Below the pieces are notes generated by a model. The model had not been told where the DNA came from and searched no databases. It saw only the letters and a list, made by a program, of their open reading frames with translations. Shown here one piece after another: positions 20,471 to 30,326 of a stretch of 64,000 nucleotides of DNA (the stretch's first letter is position 1; each line of letters starts with the position of its first letter). Source of the DNA: Candidatus Hydrothermarchaeum profundi (lineage in GTDB: Archaea > Hydrothermarchaeota > Hydrothermarchaeia > Hydrothermarchaeales > Hydrothermarchaeaceae); contig MTMF02000009.1 in NCBI GenBank assembly GCA_002011125.2, positions 1,642,989 to 1,706,988 of the forward strand. Reading direction: 5' to 3'. A program made the position numbers and the translations under genes.

Positions 20471-20545
<75 letters not shown>

Positions 20546-20617
20546 TTCTTTTTGTTCAAATATTTTTAATTACGCAATGGCTTTCAGATCTGTTAACATC
20601 ACTTAGGTACATAATCA

Positions 20618-20815
20618 CTACTTTTGATTAACTTCATTTATAAAACCGAGTTCTTCAATATAGTGATGTATAGCTATTTCACAGAACTGTGCCCTTGACT
20701 TATAAAGACCTATGTTTACCTTATCATCTATCAATTTTACTAAACCTTCCGCTAACCTTAAATTCACGCTTACACTCATATTTATACCTCCTTTAATGTA
20801 ATAGTGCTTTCTCAC
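20618..20815 (-). CDS. Ribbon-helix-helix (CopG-like) regulator
   Basis: MSVSVNLRLAEGLVKLIDDKVNIGLYKSRAQFCEIAIHHYIEEL. Confidence 0.7.
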   Translation of the reverse strand: MRKHYYIKGGINMSVSVNLRLAEGLVKLIDDKVNIGLYKSRAQFCEIAIHHYIEELGFINEVNQK

Positions 20816-20926
20816 GTAAATTTCTTTGTTTAAACATGCGGTAACCCATTAAAATTATATACAAAAAATTTCCAAGTAAATTTTTAACTTTATTTTATCA
20901 AAAGAATTCTACCGTATATTGAAATT

Positions 20927-21808
20927 CTACACAAGCTCCCCATTAGCTACTAAGAGAACCCTTCCCCCAACAAGTATCTCTATTTTGTTATCCCTAAGTT
21001 CCGCCTTTAGATAAATCAGAGAGGGTCTGCCAACCTCATACCCTTGTTCTACTTTAATGTCAATCCTCTCCTTACCAAAATAGCGATACTTAACAAGATA
21101 CCCTGCCAGAGCACCATTAGCACTTCCCGTAGCAGGGTCTTCAGGTATTCCATAGTACTCTGCAAAAACCCTTGCACTTATATCATTACTGCTATCCCGA
21201 GTTTCGGGACAAAATGCTAAAATAGCTTTAGATTGAGTACATTTTATTAACCGATAGTATCTATCCTTATTGACTTCTATCCTTTTCAATGCTCCTAGAC
21301 TCTTAAGCGGGACTATTATGAAAGAAAGTCCAGTAGAAGCTTCTTGAATAGGATAGCGTTCATCTATATCGCTCTTATCTATACCTAACACTCTAGAGAT
21401 AGACTTCGAATCCAAAATTTGACCAAAAGAGGGGTTAAATTGTTTCATCCATAGGGTGCTAACCTCTTTTCTACGATATTTCAATAGCACAGGTATTCTA
21501 CCAGACTTTAAGTCTAAGTTTATTGTAGGTGTTTGGCGCTTTAGAATTTCTTTTTGTATCACATAAGCAGACCCCAGTACTGGATGCCCCGCAAAATGTA
21601 TTTCTCTTTTTGGTGTAAAAATCCTAGTAGGATAACCTCCATTTTTTCTTTTAATAGAAACAAATGTTGTTTCAGAGTAATTCATTTCCATCGCGATTTT
21701 CTGCATTTCGTCAGATGAAAAAGCTTGGGTACCTAAAAATACCGCCAAAGGATTTCCAGTAAATCTTCTCTTAGCAAAAACATCCACTATGAAAAATTTA
21801 GATTTCAT
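20927..21808 (-). CDS. PhzF-family isomerase
   Basis: IVDVFAKRRFTGNPLAVFLG...MNYSETTFV...IHFAGHPVLGSAYVI...EDPATGSANGALAGYLV. Confidence 0.93.
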   Translation of the reverse strand: MKSKFFIVDVFAKRRFTGNPLAVFLGTQAFSSDEMQKIAMEMNYSETTFVSIKRKNGGYPTRIFTPKREIHFAGHPVLGSAYVIQKEILKRQTPTINLDLKSGRIPVLLKYRRKEVSTLWMKQFNPSFGQILDSKSISRVLGIDKSDIDERYPIQEASTGLSFIIVPLKSLGALKRIEVNKDRYYRLIKCTQSKAILAFCPETRDSSNDISARVFAEYYGIPEDPATGSANGALAGYLVKYRYFGKERIDIKVEQGYEVGRPSLIYLKAELRDNKIEILVGGRVLLVANGELV

Positions 21809-21811
21809 CCC

Positions 21812-22462
21812 TTATAGAATTCTAATCCCGCCAATTATAAATCCTACGCCAAACCAACATAAAAGCAATCCACAAGCACTAAAGACGATAGCATGTACTT
21901 TTCTTGTCCAAAGCTTCCTTGACTTAAAAACCGAAAAGGAAACAAACCAATCCCAAGCAAGGTCACAAAGCCAATGTACGACAGCGAACACTGCAAAACC
22001 AATAAACCCAAAGGTAGCAGCACGTGAGATTAATGTTAAGCCAACTGTAGCCCACCAGAGAATAAAATAAGGGTTTGACCCTGTTGCGAGTATCCCTCCT
22101 AATACGGGCCCATAACTAACATCTCTCTCACTATACTCGGGGTTTCCTCTAACTTTTATTAGACTTATCCCCATATATACTAAGAGTAAACCTCCAATTA
22201 TCCCTATAGCTCTAAGAAATAAAGTAGATGTAAGATAATTAGAAAAACCGAGATATATTAGAAGTATTAGAGGAATCTCCACTATACCGTGTCCGGCAGC
22301 AACCCATGCTCCAGCATTTTTGTCCTTATGCCCTTTTGCAATAGTTACAGTTAACACCGGCCCCGGTGCTAAAACACCCGATAAGGATACTACGACAGTT
22401 ATCGCTAGAAAACCTAATAGGCCAACATTATTGACCATCAAAAGCAATGATTCAATTCCCAT
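21812..22462 (-). CDS. LysE-family exporter
   Basis: SLSGVLAPGPVLTVTIAKGHKDKNAGAWVAAGHGIVEIPLILLIYLG. Confidence 0.85.
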   Translation of the reverse strand: MGIESLLLMVNNVGLLGFLAITVVVSLSGVLAPGPVLTVTIAKGHKDKNAGAWVAAGHGIVEIPLILLIYLGFSNYLTSTLFLRAIGIIGGLLLVYMGISLIKVRGNPEYSERDVSYGPVLGGILATGSNPYFILWWATVGLTLISRAATFGFIGFAVFAVVHWLCDLAWDWFVSFSVFKSRKLWTRKVHAIVFSACGLLLCWFGVGFIIGGIRIL

Positions 22463-22535
22463 GACTATTCCTCTTTGCTAGATCAAACCTTTGTGAAAAA
22501 ATTTTATAGATGAGTTATTTAAAGGATAACGTAGG

Positions 22536-22718
22536 ATGTCCAATATGGAGCACTGGAAGTGCACAATTGCGGATAGGAATACCATGGCCCATGGCTTACG
22601 AAACTTGCCTTACTGTGATAATAAGCACACTTTTATCGGCTTAACGGCTGATTGCAGGACTAATCCTACCCAAAGGGGTAAAAACTGTGATTTGTTCCCA
22701 ATTGGTAAGGTCTTATGA
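22536..22718 (+). CDS. Small 4-Cys protein, 60 aa, overlapping the macrodomain gene
   Basis: MSNMEHWKCTIADRNTMAHGLRNLPYCDNKHTFIGLTADCRTNPTQRGKNCDLFPIGKVL; 4-nt overlap (ATGA) with next CDS. Confidence 0.55.
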   Translation: MSNMEHWKCTIADRNTMAHGLRNLPYCDNKHTFIGLTADCRTNPTQRGKNCDLFPIGKVL

Positions 22719-23245
22719 TTATAAAGAAGATAAAAGATTCAGAAATCGTTTTAAAAAAAAGGGACATAACAGACGAAGAAACCGATGCAATAGTAAACGC
22801 TGCTAATGAGAGACTTATCCACGGAGGAGGAGTCGCTGGAGCAATAGTGAGAAAGGGAGGTAGAATTATTCAAGAGGAGTCTAATAAGATAGGAAGAGTA
22901 CGAGTGGGAGATGTTGCTGTTACTGGGGCAGGTGCACTAAAAGCGAAATATGTTATCCACGCCGTTGGACCTAGAATGGGGGAAGGAGAAGAGGATAAGA
23001 AATTAAAAAACGCGACTATAAACAGCCTTAAGAAAGCTGAAGAATTAAATTTAAAGAGTATAGCTTTCCCAGCAATAAGTACTGGCATCTTTGGTTTCCC
23101 CAAAGATAGATGTGCGCGCATAATGCTTAATAGCATCAAGGAATATCTAGAGAGGGATACATCAATCCAAAGAGTAGTATTCTGCTTATTCTCGGATAAT
23201 GATTATAAGATATTCGAAGAAACCCTCAACGAAATTTTAGGGTAG
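22715..23245 (+). CDS. Macrodomain (ADP-ribose-binding/hydrolase) protein
   Basis: DAIVNAANERLIHGGGVAGAIVRKGG...VIHAVGPRM...SIAFPAISTGIFGFPKDRCA. Confidence 0.95.
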   Translation: MIIKKIKDSEIVLKKRDITDEETDAIVNAANERLIHGGGVAGAIVRKGGRIIQEESNKIGRVRVGDVAVTGAGALKAKYVIHAVGPRMGEGEEDKKLKNATINSLKKAEELNLKSIAFPAISTGIFGFPKDRCARIMLNSIKEYLERDTSIQRVVFCLFSDNDYKIFEETLNEILG

Positions 23246-23884
23246 TTTGGAAGCGAATTCCCTTAAATCTCTGACCACATGATCGCCATTTATCCTCCCA
23301 GTTCTATCAATCAAAAAAGAGTTGATGCCCACCTCTCGTGGAACTTCAAAGTCGAACCTTTCGTGATCACCTATATGAGCTATCTCACTCGGCCTCACTT
23401 GGAGAATATCGCAAATTTGCCAGTAAAATTTATGAGACTTTCTTACGAGACCAAAATCTGAAGTAGAGGAAAAGATATAATCTAAGTAATCTTCTAACTC
23501 TACCAACGAGACCTCTAAGAATTCTCGAGAGGCATTAGAAGTCACAATTAATTCGTATCTACCAGACAAGTCTTTCAGTACCTCTTTTACCTCTGGGAAA
23601 ATCTTAACTTTATCTTTGTATTGCCTTATCAAATTCGCTGGATTACCTTCTAGACCGAGTTCTCTAAACCAATAATCCGGGAGATACCACCTTAAATCTT
23701 CATCACCTATTTCATCGTATTTTTTTCGCAAAATTTCTTTAGCTGCCTGAAAATCTATACTATATTTCATAGCGTACAGCCTAGGCATACCCTCATTCCA
23801 CACCAGATCTACAAATCCATGCTCGACGAGAGTTCCATCAACATCAAAAGACACTATCTTAATCATTTCTACCACAAAGCCCAT
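23237..23884 (-). CDS. HAD-superfamily hydrolase
   Basis: VSFDVDGTLVEHG...LIVTSNAS...IAHIGDHERFDFEVPREVGINSFLIDR. Confidence 0.9.
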   Translation of the reverse strand: MGFVVEMIKIVSFDVDGTLVEHGFVDLVWNEGMPRLYAMKYSIDFQAAKEILRKKYDEIGDEDLRWYLPDYWFRELGLEGNPANLIRQYKDKVKIFPEVKEVLKDLSGRYELIVTSNASREFLEVSLVELEDYLDYIFSSTSDFGLVRKSHKFYWQICDILQVRPSEIAHIGDHERFDFEVPREVGINSFLIDRTGRINGDHVVRDLREFASKLP

Positions 23885-23981
23885 TTAGTTATCTTAACAT
23901 CTTTTAAAAAGGCTCTAATGAAGTTTTCTTCTAGATTAATAATCGCTGGATTTTTATAATAAGAATACGGGACTAGTATCT

Positions 23982-24401
23982 ATGAAAGTCGAAACAAAAT
24001 ATCTGTCGATTGACGTAAAAGCAGATGTAGATATAAAAGATATCACAAATGATGTTCAGAACGCTGTGCGAGAATCTGGAGTAAAAAATGGGATTGTAAC
24101 TATTTTCGTGCCTGGATCAACAGGCTCAGTAAGCACGATGGAATACGAGCCAGGCCTTTTAAAAGATATACCCCGAGCTTTGGAAACTATTGCACCTAGT
24201 AACATAGACTACGAGCATCATAAAACATGGCATGACGATAACGGTAAGAGCCATGTAAGAGCAACAATAATGGGCCCTAGCATTGTAGTGCCCATAGTAG
24301 ATGGTAGAGTAATACATGGCACCTGGCAACAAATAGTCTTTCTAAACTTTGATACTCGCCCAAGGAGAAGACAGGTTGTATTGCAGATTATGGGCCTTTA
24401 G
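23982..24401 (+). CDS. YjbQ/UPF0047 family protein
   Basis: NGIVTIFVPGSTGSVSTMEYEPGLLKD...YEHHKTWHDDNGKSHVRATIMGPSIVVPIVDGRVIHGTWQQIVFLNFDTRPRRRQVVLQIMG. Confidence 0.92.
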   Translation: MKVETKYLSIDVKADVDIKDITNDVQNAVRESGVKNGIVTIFVPGSTGSVSTMEYEPGLLKDIPRALETIAPSNIDYEHHKTWHDDNGKSHVRATIMGPSIVVPIVDGRVIHGTWQQIVFLNFDTRPRRRQVVLQIMGL

Positions 24402-25317
24402 ATAAAAAGTGCTCTACCTCTTTTAAGGTAGGGTAACTGCTCCAACCATACCCAGTAACGCTCAACGCTGCTGCTGCATTCGCAAACTTTAAACATCTTT
24501 CTAAGCTTTTTCCTTTTAAATAGTAGACTACAAAACCTGCACAAAATACGTCACCAGCCCCCGTAGTATCTACCTCATCTACCCTGAAAGCAGGCGCCTT
24601 AATCATATCATTTCCATCCGTTGCAAGACACCCTCCTTTACCCATCTTGATAACTACTAAAGGTACCCCCAGCTCAATATATCTACCGGCTAACTTTTCA
24701 ATTTCCTTTTCTTGAAGTACTCCTTTAATCCCTAAAATCCTTTTGGCCTCAGCTAAATTAGGAAAGAAAAGATCGACCTCAGGCAAAATCTTCTTCAGCG
24801 TATTAACCTTTTCTCTACTCCACCCGCCAGGGTCCCATCCGGTATCAAAGCTCTTCAAGGCATCAATACTCTCTATTAAATCTAGATAATGGCTTTGCAT
24901 TTTTTCTAACAAGAAAAAGGAGGGCAAGTGAACTAGGTCTGCTTTTATATCCTCTACGCAAATATCTTCAAGTGACAATTCGGAATTGCTTCCTCTATAT
25001 GTTATAAAAGACCTCTCATCTTTCTGTACGAGGGAGATAGTTACTCCGGTCTTACCGGAAGTTCTAACGCCACTCAAATTAACTCCGGATTTTTTCAAAA
25101 TATCAAGAACAAAGTTTGCAAATATATCATTTCCGAGTTTACCGAAGAGTTTGACTTTCATCCCCAACTTTGAACAAGCATAAGCAAAGTTTGCAGCACA
25201 TCCGCCGCCATGGATCTGTAAGTCATCAACCAATACCTGACGGCCTCTATAAGGCATCTTCTTTAAAGGAACTATCAAATCGACATTGATATCCCCAATC
25301 GAAGCTATATCGCTCAT
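24388..25317 (-). CDS. PfkB-family carbohydrate kinase
   Basis: GDINVDLIVPLKKMPYRGRQVLVDDLQIHGGGCAANFAYACSKLG...VDEVDTTGAGDVFCAGFVVYYL. Confidence 0.93.
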   Translation of the reverse strand: MSDIASIGDINVDLIVPLKKMPYRGRQVLVDDLQIHGGGCAANFAYACSKLGMKVKLFGKLGNDIFANFVLDILKKSGVNLSGVRTSGKTGVTISLVQKDERSFITYRGSNSELSLEDICVEDIKADLVHLPSFFLLEKMQSHYLDLIESIDALKSFDTGWDPGGWSREKVNTLKKILPEVDLFFPNLAEAKRILGIKGVLQEKEIEKLAGRYIELGVPLVVIKMGKGGCLATDGNDMIKAPAFRVDEVDTTGAGDVFCAGFVVYYLKGKSLERCLKFANAAAALSVTGYGWSSYPTLKEVEHFLSKGP

Positions 25318-27011
25318 GATGTTAGAATCTGGTAATACTTTTTAACAGGCTCAATCCAGTCCATATCTATAGCTAGGTGAAGAGCCTCGCCACAGATCAT
25401 CCTATACTTACTTCTATCCCTAAGATAATTTTTTGTCATACTTTCTAGTCCCATAGCATAATCCACTAAAGTCTCGAGATAGGGAGCCTCAACATTGTCA
25501 ACTACAATTACGCCCCCCATCAACCCTTCTCTCAGCCTCCATTCTCTAACTGCATCGCTAAAACCGCAGACCCTACTAATCACGACGGGCGTCCCCTCCT
25601 TTGCAGCTTCTAACCCAGTAAGCAAAAAAGGGTCATATTTAGAGGGGAATATACCTACAATACAAGCGGAAGCAACTTCATCAACCGTCATATTTAAACC
25701 TCCGTCGTCTTTTCCAACCCAAGTAGGATAAAGAACAGTAGATATCACCCTCCTTCCTGAGATCATGTCCTTAACATGCAATTTATGCTCATAAACCATA
25801 TTTTTTAGTCTTATCTCCTCGCCAACTAAGAGTTCATCTGGAAGATATACTGGAAAGCCTTTGGGAAGCTTACTTTTATCCTTCGGTCCATGGGCAGTTA
25901 TTAAGAAGCAAACTACACGGGAATCCTCATCTATCTTACCTTCTGCCATATGATGCTGTATAATCCTATCAAGTAAAGTAAGAGCCTTTAAAAGATCGGG
26001 GTACCCCTTATTTTTAAGTTCAATTCGTGAAATAGTGAAAATAGGAAGAATTTTTTCAGGGATTATCTCTTTACCATCATAGTATTCATAAATGTTATTT
26101 GAAAGAAACTCCTGAATCCTTTTGAGATTTCTTTCTTTTTTACTCCAATCTATCTCCGTATTTCTAACTCTTATCCCATTTCTAACCATCAGGCCATCGA
26201 TACCGTAAAAAAGCTTAGCTTCGCGCCTAGTAGAATCTCCAACAAAAGTTGCGTGATCAGCGTACTTAGCCAATGCTTCAAGATTCGCAAGCCCTACTGG
26301 AGTAAATGGAGGCCATGTCGGATCATTTGATGCAATTTTTTCTAATACTTTAGCCCCCCATCCCCTACCAGGTATGGTTGCATGCAATGTAGCGACATTG
26401 ATAACCCCAGAGCCAAGCCTCTTTAAACGTGCTCCAGCATAAAAAACACCGAACTCATGGCAATGAAGAGATACTTTCTCCGATAAAGAGAGTTCATTAG
26501 CAAAAGTTGAGATAAAATAAGATAACGCTAGATAATGCTCATATTCCTTTCCATAAGATTCTTTCTCGTATATTAGTGAGTCAAGTCCTACGAGTTCATA
26601 TGCCTCCTTTTTTATCTCATTTAATAGTGAATACTCTCGAGACTCGCTAGATCTCCCAGCGCAAGAAGAAGTATCGAAGAGAATATATCCTACATTAACT
26701 CCTTCCATCTTCGCAGAAGCCAATTTAATATCGCATTTTTCTCCAAGTTTTTCAATAGATTTTTTAACAGAACCGTCAATCTCTGATGACGCCAGTCCAT
26801 TAAGGTTTGTTATTCTACTTTTATCGGTATTCCAGTCTGAACCATGAGTTCTATAATACGGTCCTAGCATTATAATGTTGCATTCTTCTATTTCACCTTT
26901 TTTAATAAGATAGGCAAGAGTTTCCGCCTCTGCATTAATAACCTCCCATATTCCCCCTAATTTATTTGATATGGGACCGGCTTCTTCTCCAGATATTAAA
27001 ATGTATCTCAC
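25314..27011 (-). CDS. Glycogen/starch synthase-like glycosyltransferase (GT3/GT5-like)
   Basis: EEAGPISNKLGGIWEVINAEAETLA...HCHEFGVFYAGARLK...VATLHATIPGRGWG...FPSKYDPFLLTGLEAAKEGTPVVISRVCGFSD. Confidence 0.85.
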   Translation of the reverse strand: MRYILISGEEAGPISNKLGGIWEVINAEAETLAYLIKKGEIEECNIIMLGPYYRTHGSDWNTDKSRITNLNGLASSEIDGSVKKSIEKLGEKCDIKLASAKMEGVNVGYILFDTSSCAGRSSESREYSLLNEIKKEAYELVGLDSLIYEKESYGKEYEHYLALSYFISTFANELSLSEKVSLHCHEFGVFYAGARLKRLGSGVINVATLHATIPGRGWGAKVLEKIASNDPTWPPFTPVGLANLEALAKYADHATFVGDSTRREAKLFYGIDGLMVRNGIRVRNTEIDWSKKERNLKRIQEFLSNNIYEYYDGKEIIPEKILPIFTISRIELKNKGYPDLLKALTLLDRIIQHHMAEGKIDEDSRVVCFLITAHGPKDKSKLPKGFPVYLPDELLVGEEIRLKNMVYEHKLHVKDMISGRRVISTVLYPTWVGKDDGGLNMTVDEVASACIVGIFPSKYDPFLLTGLEAAKEGTPVVISRVCGFSDAVREWRLREGLMGGVIVVDNVEAPYLETLVDYAMGLESMTKNYLRDRSKYRMICGEALHLAIDMDWIEPVKKYYQILTS

Positions 27012-27069
27012 AGTTTTCTACTCCCAAAATCCTTGTTTTATAAAAGATTAGTATTAGCTAAAGCTTTTT

Positions 27070-27558
27070 TTAAATATCTTTTAAAATCCTTTCATAGTTT
27101 TTAACTTCTATAGCTTTAGGAGTTATATTTAAAACATCACGCGCTGTTATAACTCCTACCAGGATATCCCCATCTACCACCGGGAGCCTCCTAATCCTCC
27201 TTTCTATCATTAGTCTCGTTGCTACGCCAATATCTGTGGTCTTATCCACGGTTATAACCGGTGCACTCATTATGTTTTCAATTGCAACGTCAAAATTCAT
27301 TCGCTGCGCTATTACTTTTCGCACAAAATCTTTCTCAGTTACTATGCCGATTGGCCTACTCCCTTCAACCACGATCACAAAACTAGCATCCCTCTCCTTC
27401 ATCAAGTTTGCAACTTGGAAGAGAGTATATTTTTTTTCAACTGTCACAGGGTCAGTCTTCATAATCAGGCCTACTCCCCCTGCACGAGTCTCAGCCATCA
27501 TCCTCCGCAGTTTACCCATTCTAGCTCTAAGAAATTCTAGTTCCTCATCCTCTACCAT
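27070..27558 (-). CDS. CBS-domain pair protein
   Basis: LMKERDASFVIVVEGSRPIGIVTEKDFVRKVI...LMIERRIRRLPVVDGDILVGVITARDVL. Confidence 0.9.
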   Translation of the reverse strand: MVEDEELEFLRARMGKLRRMMAETRAGGVGLIMKTDPVTVEKKYTLFQVANLMKERDASFVIVVEGSRPIGIVTEKDFVRKVIAQRMNFDVAIENIMSAPVITVDKTTDIGVATRLMIERRIRRLPVVDGDILVGVITARDVLNITPKAIEVKNYERILKDI

Positions 27559-27738
27559 CGCCCTTCAACAACCGCAACTTAAGTTAAAAGTAGTTCGTAT
27601 ACCGCCCTATTTAATCCTTACCCTATGTTAGAGAAGCATTGAATTTATTATTTTAAAAAAAATAAGCATAATTCCAATTTATCCAGTTTTAAATAGTTTA
27701 TTATACACTTTTTTTAGATTTCTGAGTGGGGTGATAGA

Positions 27739-28164
27739 ATGAAAAATTTTTTGCAAGATGAAAAAGGGCAATTAGTTGGAACTCCACTTAAACTTGTTAT
27801 ATCTGTAGTTATCGGAGTCGCAGTACTAGGCATTCTTTTACAAATGATGAATCTAGTCGGAGTAATGAATCCGCATTCATTTCTAGTAGAAGACGACTAC
27901 ATAATCGAAAACGGGATCACACCAAACACGAGAAGCATTACCTTAACAGTTAAAGATGAGAACGATGGGAGGCTTGTTAGAGGAGCAATAGTTGAGATAA
28001 AGGGCGCTGGTGCAAGTGATGCTGCAGTAACCAATAATGAGGGTAAAGCCACCTTAAAAGTCAGTTTCGACATTGCTGGAGCACCCTACGCAAAAACTAC
28101 AATAACCGTTTCAAAAGAAGGATACTCCAGGTGGACTAAAACTTACCTAGTAAAACAAAAATAA
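27739..28164 (+). CDS. Prepilin-like protein with carboxypeptidase-regulatory/Ig-like domain
   Basis: EKGQLVGTPLKLVISVVIGVAVLGILLQMM prepilin-like N-terminus; RGAIVEIKGAGASDAAVTNNEGKATLKV. Confidence 0.6.
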   Translation: MKNFLQDEKGQLVGTPLKLVISVVIGVAVLGILLQMMNLVGVMNPHSFLVEDDYIIENGITPNTRSITLTVKDENDGRLVRGAIVEIKGAGASDAAVTNNEGKATLKVSFDIAGAPYAKTTITVSKEGYSRWTKTYLVKQK

Positions 28165-28172
28165 GTGTTAAA

Positions 28173-28592
28173 ATGGAAGAAATGCCTATACAACTTCTAC
28201 TTACCGTTATTTTATTTGGATTTACATTATCTGTAGGATTTAACGCATGGGATTATGCGAGATTAAATGAAGAAAAATTAGCCTGTTATGATTCTATTAA
28301 TACCTTTTTGATAAAATCCCAACTCGTTATTTCAGAGGCGCCAATGTCGCGTGAGAAATTAGACCTAATAGTTAAAGGGAAATCTGAGTTATATTTGCTA
28401 AACGAAGAAATAAACAATAGCCAAGTAGGTTTAATTAAGGCAGAATTCGCAGACGGCTCTCACTATCTTCAGGTGCTACCAGTTCCTTTTGTCGAAGAAC
28501 GGATTTTTAAATCTGGGGAATATTCACTATCGCTAATTCATATAAAAAATTCTCACGGAGATTTCTTGGGCGTGACCATAGATGCTGGTTGA
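28173..28592 (+). CDS. Single-TM pilin-like/pseudopilin-like hypothetical protein
   Basis: IQLLLTVILFGFTLSVGFNAWDYARLNEEKLACYDSINTFL; co-directional in cluster. Confidence 0.55.
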   Translation: MEEMPIQLLLTVILFGFTLSVGFNAWDYARLNEEKLACYDSINTFLIKSQLVISEAPMSREKLDLIVKGKSELYLLNEEINNSQVGLIKAEFADGSHYLQVLPVPFVEERIFKSGEYSLSLIHIKNSHGDFLGVTIDAG

Positions 28593-29076
28593 CTGGATGA
28601 TTCAAAAGACCGGAACGGTATTAACATTTTTTATAATTTCATGGACGCTATACAAGGTATATCTAATTAATGAAGAATATAATATCAATAATGAAATTGA
28701 AGAAACCTTAGAGGATCTCACTGAACAGATTGAAGTAGTATCAAATTCTGCTAAAGAATATTCGGTGGGAAAAAGTTTTTCAAAAATAATTGAACTCCCA
28801 GAGGATATTAGCGGGTTTCCATACATAATTACTATCGATCCAAAGGGAAGCATTGAGATAAATCTACTTAACAAGGAGATATCTAAGTTCACATTACTCC
28901 CGAAATCCGCTATAATCAACGCGAAGGGAGAAACTTGTTTAATTATCTCAGGATTCAATGAAAAAGGTAAAGTCTCTGTTGGAATACCTCTAAATGGTAT
29001 GAATAGAACTAGGAGCCTCAAAGTTACAAAAGGCAAGGACACTAATGTTTGCATTGAAATTTTAGCGATGAGTTAA
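28582..29076 (+). CDS. Single-TM pilin-like hypothetical protein
   Basis: TGTVLTFFIISWTLYKVYLINEEYNI; overlaps upstream gene. Confidence 0.5.
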   Translation: MLVDWMIQKTGTVLTFFIISWTLYKVYLINEEYNINNEIEETLEDLTEQIEVVSNSAKEYSVGKSFSKIIELPEDISGFPYIITIDPKGSIEINLLNKEISKFTLLPKSAIINAKGETCLIISGFNEKGKVSVGIPLNGMNRTRSLKVTKGKDTNVCIEILAMS

Positions 29077-29532
29077 ATGGAAGAGATAAGTATCCTCACC
29101 AAAGTCTTCTTATTTCTATTATTCTGTAGCTTTATAGCATATTCTTATTATCAATTTGAAGAAAGACGCGAACCAATTAAGAGGTTCTCGGCAGCACTAG
29201 ACTTCTCAGACACTTTGAAAAATAATCTGCTCTGCGTTAGAACTAGCGGAACACCTAATCCCGGCCTGCTAGATATTGAGACTCTGCAGAAAGTAAATTA
29301 CAAAATCCTAGAAAAATTCTGGAACAAGCCTTACCAGTGGGAAGTTGTTATACGAGATTCCAATGGCGCCATTGTATATGAAGAAGGCGATCTTAAAAAA
29401 GAAGGTAAGGACCACATATATCTCGCTAACTTAGGTAAGGAGTACACTGTTGTCCAAAACATTATAGCTATTAAAAGTCTCGATAGATCCGTGCATTTTG
29501 GGAAATTAGAGGTGTGGGTATGGGATACATAA
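29077..29532 (+). CDS. Single-TM pilin-like hypothetical protein
   Basis: ILTKVFLFLLFCSFIAYSYYQFEERREPIKRFSAALDFSDTLKNNLLC; abuts upstream stop. Confidence 0.5.
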   Translation: MEEISILTKVFLFLLFCSFIAYSYYQFEERREPIKRFSAALDFSDTLKNNLLCVRTSGTPNPGLLDIETLQKVNYKILEKFWNKPYQWEVVIRDSNGAIVYEEGDLKKEGKDHIYLANLGKEYTVVQNIIAIKSLDRSVHFGKLEVWVWDT

Positions 29533-30326
29533 CCGAGAATAAGGGGCAGAGCGAAGCAGCTGATGTCATCATTTTAGCTATGCTGGTTTCTTTTTCGTTA
29601 TATCTAATATCTAACTATGGGATAGGAGCATATGAAGATGATTATTATTTAAAGAGTCTCAATTCACGATATCTCGAGGATTTGTCACAGAGTTTTGTTC
29701 TAACTGTGAGATACTTGTCAAATTGTAATGATAAGCTAACCTATACTGTAGGCATTGACTCTAAAGTCCTTGGTAACTCAGATACTCTAAGAAACATTCT
29801 AGAAGCTAATCCGCTGGAGAGGCATTTAAGAATAAATCTTGTAGACCTCATTATTGAAGACTTGTTTCTGGGACTTAAATTTCAGTATAACAATTCTAAT
29901 TTATACTCCACCGACATTTTAGCAGGTGATTTTCACCAGAGTGTAGAACGAAAGGTTTTCGAAGATATGTCCTTTGTATTGAGCAGACAATTCAACTACC
30001 GGATTGAAGGATATTATCACCCCTATAAAGGCACGCTCCTAGATAATTTTCTTTACAGTGAAGTGGTTTATACAAATGCACCATTCCCCCAAAGTAGTAG
30101 TGTATACATTGGGAAAGCATCAGTAACTGTACCCATTAATGTAAGTATCTTAGAAAATATTTTCTTATTTGAACACTCGGAAAGTAAAATGCTCTTATCA
30201 AATTTTTTTAGTCTCCAACTTAACAGCTCCGTCAATCCCACGTTTTTTGAGATGATAAGAGCTACACACCCTAAAAACAATGCGGCCGAAATAAGAATTA
30301 TGCTGTGGAACTCAGGGACGGCTTAA
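29514..30326 (+). CDS. Prepilin-like hypothetical protein
   Basis: ENKGQSEAADVIILAMLVSFSLYLISNYG resembles class III (prepilin) signal plus hydrophobic helix. Confidence 0.55.
   Translation: MGMGYITENKGQSEAADVIILAMLVSFSLYLISNYGIGAYEDDYYLKSLNSRYLEDLSQSFVLTVRYLSNCNDKLTYTVGIDSKVLGNSDTLRNILEANPLERHLRINLVDLIIEDLFLGLKFQYNNSNLYSTDILAGDFHQSVERKVFEDMSFVLSRQFNYRIEGYYHPYKGTLLDNFLYSEVVYTNAPFPQSSSVYIGKASVTVPINVSILENIFLFEHSESKMLLSNFFSLQLNSSVNPTFFEMIRATHPKNNAAEIRIMLWNSGTA

Noticed and set aside
28602-29054. Minus-strand ORF of 150 aa inside the pilin-like cluster
   Set aside because: Full antisense overlap with 28582-29076, whose frame fits the co-directional operon
29514-30326. Possible frameshift between 29514-30326 and 30305-34063
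   Set aside because: Both ORFs have their own N-terminal hydrophobic helix, so they look like separate genes with a short overlap, not a split gene
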